Source of the DNA: an uncultured Acetatifactor sp.
GTDB taxonomy: Bacteria > Bacillota > Clostridia > Lachnospirales > Lachnospiraceae
Direction of reading: 5' to 3'
Assembly (NCBI GenBank): GCA_910586515.1
Contig: CAJUGL010000087.1
Span: forward strand, 1 to 10,440
Length of the DNA stretch: 10,440 nucleotides
Under the pieces are notes generated by a model. The model was not told the DNA's origin, ran no database searches, and worked only from the letters and a program-made list of their open reading frames with translations. The stretch's first letter is position 1, and every line of letters starts with the position of its first letter. Of the stretch, positions 1 to 6,439 are shown one piece after another. Position numbers and translations under genes: made by a program.

Positions 1-758
1 TTAAATATGTAGTTGTCAATGTGCCGGGACAATAAGTCTCACGGATTCAGGATCATTTTAACCTGAAAATACGTCCGGGGGAGAAGATTGCCCTTCTGGG
101 GGTGAACGGCGCAGGCAAGACGACTCTGGTAAAGCTGCTCTGCGGACTGTATGAGCCGGACGGCGGGAAAATCCTGATTAACGGCGTGGATATTTCCACA
201 GTGCCCAAAAAGGCATTGTATCGTCTGTTTTCCGTGGTCTTCCAGGAGGCGACTGTTTTTCCCTATCCCATGGGAAGCAATCTCTCCATGAAAGTACCGG
301 AAGAGACAGACGAGACCAAAGTATGGGATTCCCTGCGGAAAGCAGGCCTGGAGAAACTGTTCCGGGAGAGGGGCATCCGTTCGGATTCCTATATGACAAA
401 GGTGGCGTTTCAGGACGGCGTGGAATTATCCGACGGGCAGCAGCAGCGTTTTTTACTGGCGCGGGCCATTTATAAGGACGGAAATATCCTGATTCTGGAT
501 GAGCCAACCGCGGCACTTGACCCCATAGCAGAAAGCGAAATCTATCAGGAATACGTAAATATCAGCAGGGGAAGAACATCCCTGTTTATTTCCCACCGCC
601 TGGCCAGTACCAGGTTCTCCGACAGGATTCTGTTTCTGGAAAACGGAAGGGTGGCGGAGGAAGGCACCCATGAGGAACTGATGGAACTGGGGGGAAGCTA
701 TGCCCATATGTTTGAGATTCAGTCCAGGTATTATGTAACAGTTCAGACAGGGCGCTGA
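1..758 (+). pseudogene. ABC exporter half-transporter, ATP-binding domain, 5'-truncated and interrupted by a stop
   Basis: This is the nucleotide-binding half of an ABC transporter that would couple ATP hydrolysis to export. Its membrane domain lies left of the window. The frame holds TAA at 33-35. From 36 to 758 it is open and encodes FNLKIRPGEKI, then Walker A GVNGAGKTT. The first usable start is GTG at 102, inside Walker A, so any product begun there would not fold as a normal domain. Numbered from that GTG: Q-loop Gln48, signature LSDGQ 109-113 (usual LSGGQ), Walker B ILILDEP 129-135 with the catalytic Glu, D-loop, and switch His165. The ten codons before the stop read KYVVVNVPGQ, which resembles the pre-Walker A strand of the neighbour (NVSFRYPG) with about four residues missing. 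I infer a decaying gene, formerly the heterodimer partner of the next ABC gene. A sequencing error near a contig end is the alternative. The last codons lie in a palindromic repeat. Confidence 0.65.
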
Positions 759-894
759 ACTGTTACGAGAATGCACACAAAACGCGAAAAGAATGCGTTT
801 TGGCGCCCGCAAGTCTCGCAAAATTGCACAGAAATGTGTCTGCGGACACATTGCAATTATTGACTTCGCGAGAGGGGCTGTCTGAACTGTTATA
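734..894. repeat. Complex palindromic (nested inverted-repeat) element, about 160 bp
   Basis: The outer arms 737-750 (AACAGTTCAGACAG) and 878-891 (CTGTCTGAACTGTT) are perfect 14-bp reverse complements, and pairing extends to 734/894 with one G-U. Nested inside are AAAACGC 779-785 with GCGTTTT 795-801, TCTCGC 814-819 with GCGAGA 868-873, AATTGCA 822-828 with TGCAATT 852-858, and ATGTGTC 834-840 with GACACAT 845-851 around a TGCG loop. The left arm can also pair locally: 735-746 is a perfect 12-bp complement of 755-766 across an 8-nt loop. CTGAACTGTT occurs directly repeated at 755-764 and 882-891. No T-tract follows, so it is not a plain terminator. The structure resembles a small non-autonomous dispersed repeat or a structured RNA; which one cannot be decided from a single copy. 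Confidence 0.7.
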
Positions 895-896
895 AT
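888..896 (+). promoter_or_regulatory. Possible extended -10 promoter at the right edge of the palindromic element
   Basis: TG at 888-889, one base, then a perfect TATAAT at 891-896 forms an extended -10 (TGnTATAAT) pointing toward the ABC gene at 1032. No -35 lies 16-18 bp upstream; TTGACT at 860-865 is 25 bp away and too far. Extended -10 promoters can work without a good -35, so this could drive the downstream exporter now that the upstream gene is broken. It is based on sequence match alone. Confidence 0.35.
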
Positions 897-1031
897 ACGA
901 TATCGACTCCGGGGACAGCGCAGAAGGCATTCCGGCGGTTTAAGCGGGGGGCTGAAAGGATCTGGTTTTAAGGGAAATAAAATGAAGAAGATAAGAAGAA
1001 AGACATTGACAGGGAAAGCGGGGTATATAAA

Positions 1032-2933
1032 ATGGCAGAAAAACATTCCGGGCCGGAGGATCTGACCAGTAAACTTCCATTTCGGGAAAATATAAAAAAC
1101 ATCAGAGATTTGTTATTACATGTATATAAGATCGATAAAACATACTATCTGCTGGACTGTATACGGCTGCTTCTGGACGCAGTGGGAGGTGCCCTGGCGG
1201 TGGTGCTGTCAGCGGATATTCTGGAGATGCTGTATGAGGCCAGGCCCATGGAGGAAATCATGAAAGCGGTAATTCTTCTTCTGGCGCTGCCCACACTGGC
1301 AGCCGTGCTGTCTTCTGTTCTGTGGCACGAATTCGTTGAGCCGGGAAAGATGAATATCGCAAGAGTATATGACGGAAACCTTGCCGCCAAGTTCCAGAGC
1401 ATGGATTATTCCCTGGTAAACAGTCCTTATGTGAAAGATATGCAGGACCGCATCGACAAGGCCCACGGATGGGGAGCAGGCATTTATGACCTGTTCTGGA
1501 AATTTGACTCCATTGTGTCAGGAATTTTGAATCTGTGCTGTTCCCTTGTGGTGGCATATCCCATTTTGAAAATAATCATCATCTCCCGGAATCTGTGGAT
1601 GTATCTGGGACTTGCGGTTCTTGGAATCCTTCTGTGGCTCCTGACAGCCGCAAGGGCAAAGGCCAACGCGGCCTATCAGGAACGGCTTCTGCGGACAACG
1701 TCTCCCTATCCGGAGGAAGTTTTTCGGAAATATTACTGCTTCTCCTGGTACTGGGTGAGGCGCTGCATGAGCGGAGAGTACCATTTTATCAAGGATATCC
1801 ACCTCTACGACGGCTATAATCTGATGAAAAAATACACTTCGGATCATGTCAGGGAGGCGGAAAAAGTCATGCCCTGGGCCTCCGTTCTGGAAAAACTTAG
1901 CGGGAGGGTTGGGGTTCTGGAGGGAAGTACAGGCAGCCTGCTGTCTCTGACGGGATACCTGGTTTCCGGCGCATACGCCCTGATGGGAGCATTTCCTGTG
2001 GGCAGTGTCATCAAATTTGCGGAATCCGTCACAAAGATTGTGGGAGGCCTTCAGAATATGGGACAGCAGTACCGGGAACTGGCGCTGACGGCAAGGCGGG
2101 AGCGCAGTACACTGGAGATGTTGAGTATCAGCGATGAGATGTATAAAGGGAAGCTTCCGGTGGAAAAACGGTTTGACAATCAATATGAAATTGAATTCCG
2201 CAATGTTTCCTTCCGGTATCCGGGAACGGAAACCTATGCGCTGAAAAACCTTTCCATGAAGCTGCGCATTGGGGAGCGCATGGCCATCGTGGGCATGAAC
2301 GGTTCCGGCAAAACCACAATGATCAAGCTTATGTGCCGCCTGTATGATCCCCAGGAGGGGGAAATCCTGTTAAACGGGGTGGATATCCGCAAGTTCAGGC
2401 AGGAGGAATACATCCGGCTGTTCTCTGTGGTGTTTCAGGATTTCCGGCTGCTTTCCCTGCCTCTGGGGGACAATGTGGCATCGTCCATGGAGGTGGACAG
2501 GGAACGGGCAGTGAAGTGCCTTGAGCAGGCGGGGCTGAAAGAGCGCCTTGCGGAGCTGCCCAATGGGCTGAATACCTGTCTCTATCAGGACATTGCGGAT
2601 GACGGCGTGGAGATCTCCGGCGGGGAGGCCCAGAAGATTGCCATTGCCAGGGCCCTGTATAAGGACGCGCCCTTTGTGCTGTTAGACGAGCCTACCGCCA
2701 GTCTGGATCCCCTGTCGGAATATGAGATTTATTCCGGATTTGACGCCATGGTAAAGGATAAGACTGCCATTTACATTTCCCACAGGCTTTCCTCCTGCCG
2801 GTTCTGCAATGACATTGCGGTGTTCCATAAGGGACGGTTGGTGCAGCGGGGGAGCCATGAGGAGCTTCTGCGGGATGAACAGGGGAAATATTACGAGCTG
2901 TGGCATGCCCAGGCGCAGTATTATACGGATTGA
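1032..2933 (+). CDS. ABC exporter half-transporter, fused membrane and ATP-binding domains
   Basis: The 633-residue protein has the usual exporter layout. The membrane domain occupies about 1-360, with hydrophobic stretches near 40-62, 76-97, 160-185, 188-206 and 300-325. The ATP-binding domain runs from about 385 to 633. Visible motifs are the A-loop Tyr in SFRYPG (Y396), Walker A GMNGSGKTT 421-429, Q-loop Gln469, signature ISGGE 528-532 (usual LSGGQ), Walker B FVLLDEP 548-554 with catalytic Glu553, D-loop SLDP, and switch His584. It would act in the cytoplasmic membrane as half of a dimer. The upstream broken ABC gene shares the same RLFSVVFQ and IYKDG/LYKDA wording and is the likely original partner, so today it may work as a homodimer or not at all. 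The start is ATG with a weak GGGG ribosome site 8 nt upstream. The substrate cannot be told from the sequence. Confidence 0.9.
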   Translation: MAEKHSGPEDLTSKLPFRENIKNIRDLLLHVYKIDKTYYLLDCIRLLLDAVGGALAVVLSADILEMLYEARPMEEIMKAVILLLALPTLAAVLSSVLWHEFVEPGKMNIARVYDGNLAAKFQSMDYSLVNSPYVKDMQDRIDKAHGWGAGIYDLFWKFDSIVSGILNLCCSLVVAYPILKIIIISRNLWMYLGLAVLGILLWLLTAARAKANAAYQERLLRTTSPYPEEVFRKYYCFSWYWVRRCMSGEYHFIKDIHLYDGYNLMKKYTSDHVREAEKVMPWASVLEKLSGRVGVLEGSTGSLLSLTGYLVSGAYALMGAFPVGSVIKFAESVTKIVGGLQNMGQQYRELALTARRERSTLEMLSISDEMYKGKLPVEKRFDNQYEIEFRNVSFRYPGTETYALKNLSMKLRIGERMAIVGMNGSGKTTMIKLMCRLYDPQEGEILLNGVDIRKFRQEEYIRLFSVVFQDFRLLSLPLGDNVASSMEVDRERAVKCLEQAGLKERLAELPNGLNTCLYQDIADDGVEISGGEAQKIAIARALYKDAPFVLLDEPTASLDPLSEYEIYSGFDAMVKDKTAIYISHRLSSCRFCNDIAVFHKGRLVQRGSHEELLRDEQGKYYELWHAQAQYYTD

Positions 2934-3000
2934 CAGGAAGCGTGTCCGGCTGCATCGGCGTGTGTTTGAAAATTGCATCCCGGCTGCTGTGCGTCACAAT

Positions 3001-3786
3001 TTATGTTTCGTAAAGCCCGGGATGCCTGTCCCGGAATACAGGTATGCTGTCACGAATTTTCTCCGCCAGGTTCATGTCGCATTCAGCGGACAGAATTTCT
3101 TCCGTTTCTCCCGCTAGCGCCAGAGTCCTGCCCAGAGGGTCGATCACTGCGGATTTTCCGCCGTACACGGTACCGTCGGCCGATGAGCAGGAATTACAGT
3201 TTACAACGAAGATCTGGTTTTCAATGGCTCTTGCCGCCGTCAGGCATCGTAAATGGGCGATTCTTTCTTCCGGCCATTGGGAGACCACGAACAGCATCTC
3301 AATTCCGTCCAGGCTGAGCCTGCGCGTGAGTTCCGGGAAGCGCAGGTCATAGCAGATAATCACGCCGCATTTGATACCGTCTAACGAAAAAACGCAAAGA
3401 TGATCGCCCCGGGTATAAAATCCGTCCTCGCCCATGGGCGTGAACAGATGGGTTTTGTCATATTCCGCAATACAGGCGCCTTTTCGGTCAAACACAGCTG
3501 CCGTGTTGAAAATCTTTCCGCCGCGCAGATTGGAGACAGAGCCCGCTACGATATTCACATTGTATTCCATGGCCAGACCGCCGATATGCTCCTTCACTTC
3601 GGCAAGGTCATGGGAGGACAGTTCCGCAAGCCCCGTTTTTGGGAAAAATCCCGTATTCCAGGTCTCGGGCAGCACAAGCACGTCCGGATGTTCTTTTACG
3701 GCACGGCGGATCATCTGCTTGGCATGAAGAAAATTTTCAGACGGATTTCCAAGTTCCATCTTCATTTGCAGACAGGAAACTTTCAT
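3001..3786 (-). CDS. Nitrilase-superfamily carbon-nitrogen hydrolase, omega-amidase-like
   Basis: This predicted cytoplasmic hydrolase of about 261 residues carries the Glu-Lys-Cys triad of the nitrilase superfamily. Numbered from the ATG at 3786, Glu41 lies in LPETWNTGFF, Lys111 in YDKTHLF and Cys145 in IICYDLRFPEL. The CYDLRFPE context, SQWPEERIAHL and the ARAIENQ segment fit the omega-amidase/MtnU/YafV group, which hydrolyses the omega-amide of 2-oxo acids such as 2-oxoglutaramate (family knowledge). The exact substrate is inferred. It is last in the operon, directly after the aminotransferase; glutamine transaminase plus omega-amidase is a known salvage pairing in methionine recycling, which makes the placement suggestive. 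Two starts are possible: ATG at 3786, matching the family N-terminus (MKVSCLQM), or TTG at 3798, 4 nt after the upstream stop with a GGGGG run 7 nt ahead. I chose ATG by homology. Confidence 0.88.
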   Translation of the reverse strand: MKVSCLQMKMELGNPSENFLHAKQMIRRAVKEHPDVLVLPETWNTGFFPKTGLAELSSHDLAEVKEHIGGLAMEYNVNIVAGSVSNLRGGKIFNTAAVFDRKGACIAEYDKTHLFTPMGEDGFYTRGDHLCVFSLDGIKCGVIICYDLRFPELTRRLSLDGIEMLFVVSQWPEERIAHLRCLTAARAIENQIFVVNCNSCSSADGTVYGGKSAVIDPLGRTLALAGETEEILSAECDMNLAEKIRDSIPVFRDRHPGLYET

Positions 3787-3802
3787 AAGTGCAGACAATT
3801 CC

Positions 3803-4993
3803 TTACCCCCTTTTCAATAAGTGATAAAGGCGGTTTGCCGCCTCTTTGGTCTCTTCCGGATTTCCAAAGGCGGAGAATCGGAAATAGCCTCGCCCGCATG
3901 CGCCGAAGCCCTCCCCCGGGATACCGACTACCTGGATCTCCTTCAGCAGATAGTCGAAAAACCCCCAGCCGCTCATGCCGTCGGGGCATTTCATCCAGAG
4001 ATAGGGCGCATTTTTGCCGCCTGTATACCAGATGCCCGCCGCCTCCAATGCCCTCATGAAACAAGCGGCATTTTCTTTATATATCATCAGATTGTCGCGG
4101 ATCTGCCTCTGGCCTTCCGGTGTAAATACCGCCAAAGCCCCTTTTTGCAGGATGTAGGAGACACCGTTTGTCCTGGTCTCACGATTGCGCGCCCACATTT
4201 CATTGAGGTTCATGCCGCCCCGGATCAGATTGCGGGGCACCACCGTGTAGCCCACCCGAGTCCCCGTAAACCCTGCCGTTTTGGAAAGGGAACAGATTTC
4301 GATGGCGCATCTGTCTGCGTCCTTCAGTTCATAAATGCTGTGAGGGATCTCTCTGTCTTCTATGAAGATTTCGTATGCCGCGTCAAAGAGGATAACCGCG
4401 CCGATCTCGTTTGCGAAGTCCACCCAGGCCTGCAGCCCGCTGCGGCTGAATGCGGCGCCGGTGGGATTGTTGGGAGAACAGATATAGAGGATATCGGCCC
4501 GGGCTTCTTCACAGGGTTCGGGCAGGAAGCCGTTTTCCTCGTTTGAAGACAAATGCGTAATCTTTCTCCCCGCGAGAAGATTGGTATCCACATACTCCGG
4601 ATATGCAGGCTCTATCACCATAACGCTGTTATCCCGCTCAAACAGTTCAAGAATATCGCCGAGATCGTCGCAGGCGCCGCTGGAAACAAAGATTTCATGC
4701 GCCTCCCTCTCAACGTCCCTGTTCCGATAATGCTCCGCAATGGCTTTCCGAAGCGCAGGATCGCCGGCCTCCGGCATATATCCATGGAAAGTGGCCGCGT
4801 TCCCCTGCTCCTCAACGGCAGCGTGCAGTGCCTGAATCACCGCCGGACAAAGGGGCAGGGATACATCCCCCACGCCCATTTTAAGCACCTTTTTACCGGC
4901 GTTTGAGATGAGATATTCCTCTGTCTTTCTGTAGATGGTGTTAAACAGATAGGCTTCTTTTAAGTCCCCGTATCTTGTATTAGGCTTCAGCAT
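3803..4993 (-). CDS. dapL: LL-diaminopimelate aminotransferase-like PLP enzyme
   Basis: The 396-residue fold-type I aminotransferase is recognisable as DapL family. Signatures are GSYLF-like AYLF (Tyr15), MGVGDVSLPL near 39-48, TFHGYMPEAG 68-77, PNNPTG 174-179, Asp204 and Tyr207 (ILFDAAYE), SLSKTAGFTGTR with the PLP-binding Lys238, NGVSY 276-280, NAPYLWMKCPDGMS, and substrate carboxylate Arg372 in YFRFSAFG. DapL converts tetrahydrodipicolinate and glutamate to LL-diaminopimelate and 2-oxoglutarate, a one-step route to lysine and peptidoglycan. Oddities: the usual GAKCD motif reads GACDD (106-110), replacing a conserved Lys with Cys108, and about a dozen residues are missing after AGR (141-143). 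It may therefore be a divergent paralogue with another amino donor or acceptor, such as glutamine. It begins 30 bp after purF, with AAGGAG 10 nt ahead of the ATG. Family assignment is firm; substrate and gene symbol are less so. Confidence 0.85.
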   Translation of the reverse strand: MLKPNTRYGDLKEAYLFNTIYRKTEEYLISNAGKKVLKMGVGDVSLPLCPAVIQALHAAVEEQGNAATFHGYMPEAGDPALRKAIAEHYRNRDVEREAHEIFVSSGACDDLGDILELFERDNSVMVIEPAYPEYVDTNLLAGRKITHLSSNEENGFLPEPCEEARADILYICSPNNPTGAAFSRSGLQAWVDFANEIGAVILFDAAYEIFIEDREIPHSIYELKDADRCAIEICSLSKTAGFTGTRVGYTVVPRNLIRGGMNLNEMWARNRETRTNGVSYILQKGALAVFTPEGQRQIRDNLMIYKENAACFMRALEAAGIWYTGGKNAPYLWMKCPDGMSGWGFFDYLLKEIQVVGIPGEGFGACGRGYFRFSAFGNPEETKEAANRLYHLLKRG

Positions 4994-5023
4994 TGTTTGG
5001 CTTCTCCTTCTTACATATAATCT

Positions 5024-6439
5024 TTATTTCTCTTTCTCCGATAACCGCCGTTCAAACCGATCCTTTCTGGTATCGGAGGGTATTTCTGTGGGATACTCTC
5101 CGCTGAAGCAGGCATTACAGTAATTGCAGCTGCCGGTCAGCAGGGAAAGCTGTTCTACCGGAAGATAGCCCAGGGAATCCGCACCGATCCTGCGGGCGAT
5201 TTCGTCAGTGGTATATTGGCAGGCGATCAGATGTTCTTCCGAGTCAATATCCGTTCCGTAGTAGCAGGGATGGAGGAACGGCGGCGAAGAGACCCTCATA
5301 TGGATTTCTTTCGCGCCTGCTTCCCGCAGCAACGTCACGATGCGTCCGCTGGTTGTCCCCCGTACAATGGAGTCGTCGATCAGCACCAGGCGTTTGCCCC
5401 TCACCGCATCTTCTATGGCGGAAAGCTTGATTCTCACTTTATCAAGACGGTCTCCCGGCGCGATGAAGGTTCTGCCCACATACCTGTTTTTCATCAGTCC
5501 CATGCCGTAGGGAATACCTGACGAACGGCTGTACCCCAGCGCCGCGTCCAGCCCGGAATCCGGCACCCCGATCACAAGATCCGCTTCTACAGGATGGGTT
5601 TTGGCAAGAACGGCTCCGGCCCTTACTCTGGCTGCATGAACCGAAACGCCGTCGATGACCGAATCGGAGCGGGCAAAATAGATATACTCGAAAACGCAGA
5701 GCTTTTTCTGCTGCTTGCCGCAGTGTTCTTTTCGGGAGACGACGCCGCTTTTGCTGAAAACAAGGATCTCTCCGGGCTCCACATCCCGAATCACCCGGCC
5801 GCCCACCGCCTGGATGGCGCAGCTTTCAGAGGCTGCCACATACATTCCGTCGCTTGTCTTTCCGTAGCAGAGAGGCCGGAATCCATACGGGTCTCTGGCG
5901 CAGATCAGCTTTTGCGGCGACATCACGATCAGGGAATAGGCGCCGTCCAGTATGTCCATGGCGCCGCTTACGGCATCCTCTATGGAGCTTGTTTTCAGGC
6001 GTTCCTTTGTAATGATATAGGCAATGGTTTCGGTATCGCTTGTGGTATGGAAAATAGCGCCGGACAATTCAAGCCCGCTGCGCAGTTCCGCCGCATTTGA
6101 TAGATTTCCGTTATGGGCCAATGCCATTCTGCCTTTTTGATGGTTGACCTCAATGGGCTGGCAGTTGTTTCGGTTCGTCCCTCCGGTGGTGCCGTAACGC
6201 ACATGCGCCACTGCCATCTGTCCTTCCGGCAGACGGGACAAGGCCTCTCCCGAAAAGACTTCGCCCACCAGCCCCAAGTCCTTATGGGAGGCGAACAAGC
6301 CGTCGTCATTGACCACGATTCCGCAGCTTTCCTGCCCCCTGTGCTGGAGCGCATACAGACCATAATAGCATATGCCTGCCACATCGCGGATATCGGGAGC
6401 CATCACACCAAATACGCCGCATTCTTCACGGATACTCAT
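5024..6439 (-). CDS. purF: Amidophosphoribosyltransferase (glutamine PRPP amidotransferase)
   Basis: This 471-residue enzyme catalyses the committed step of purine synthesis, PRPP plus glutamine to phosphoribosylamine, in the cytoplasm. The N-terminal class II glutaminase domain (about 7-235) starts with MSIREECGVFG. As in Bacillus PurF, a short propeptide should be cleaved to expose Cys7 as the nucleophile. Other glutaminase markers are HRGQES 33-38, RYGTTG 81-86, AHNGNL 108-113 and the HTTSDTE stretch 131-137. The phosphoribosyltransferase domain carries the PRPP loop VLIDDSIVRGTTS at 352-364. Cys248, Cys392, Cys441 and Cys444 sit at the positions that ligate the 4Fe-4S cluster in the Bacillus-type enzyme, which suits an anaerobe. 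Its ATG overlaps the pyrG stop as ATGA, and GGAGG lies 6 nt ahead, so it is translationally coupled to pyrG. No other purine genes adjoin it; it is grouped by glutamine use. Confidence 0.97.
   Translation of the reverse strand: MSIREECGVFGVMAPDIRDVAGICYYGLYALQHRGQESCGIVVNDDGLFASHKDLGLVGEVFSGEALSRLPEGQMAVAHVRYGTTGGTNRNNCQPIEVNHQKGRMALAHNGNLSNAAELRSGLELSGAIFHTTSDTETIAYIITKERLKTSSIEDAVSGAMDILDGAYSLIVMSPQKLICARDPYGFRPLCYGKTSDGMYVAASESCAIQAVGGRVIRDVEPGEILVFSKSGVVSRKEHCGKQQKKLCVFEYIYFARSDSVIDGVSVHAARVRAGAVLAKTHPVEADLVIGVPDSGLDAALGYSRSSGIPYGMGLMKNRYVGRTFIAPGDRLDKVRIKLSAIEDAVRGKRLVLIDDSIVRGTTSGRIVTLLREAGAKEIHMRVSSPPFLHPCYYGTDIDSEEHLIACQYTTDEIARRIGADSLGYLPVEQLSLLTGSCNYCNACFSGEYPTEIPSDTRKDRFERRLSEKEK

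Noticed and set aside
735..766. Perfect 12-bp hairpin at the ABC gene end as an intrinsic terminator
   Set aside because: No T-tract follows on either strand; it is better explained as part of the larger palindromic element.
3821..4546. Plus-strand open frame (241 codons) inside the dapL-like gene
   Set aside because: It is a shadow of the aminotransferase gene in the opposite frame, with no domain.
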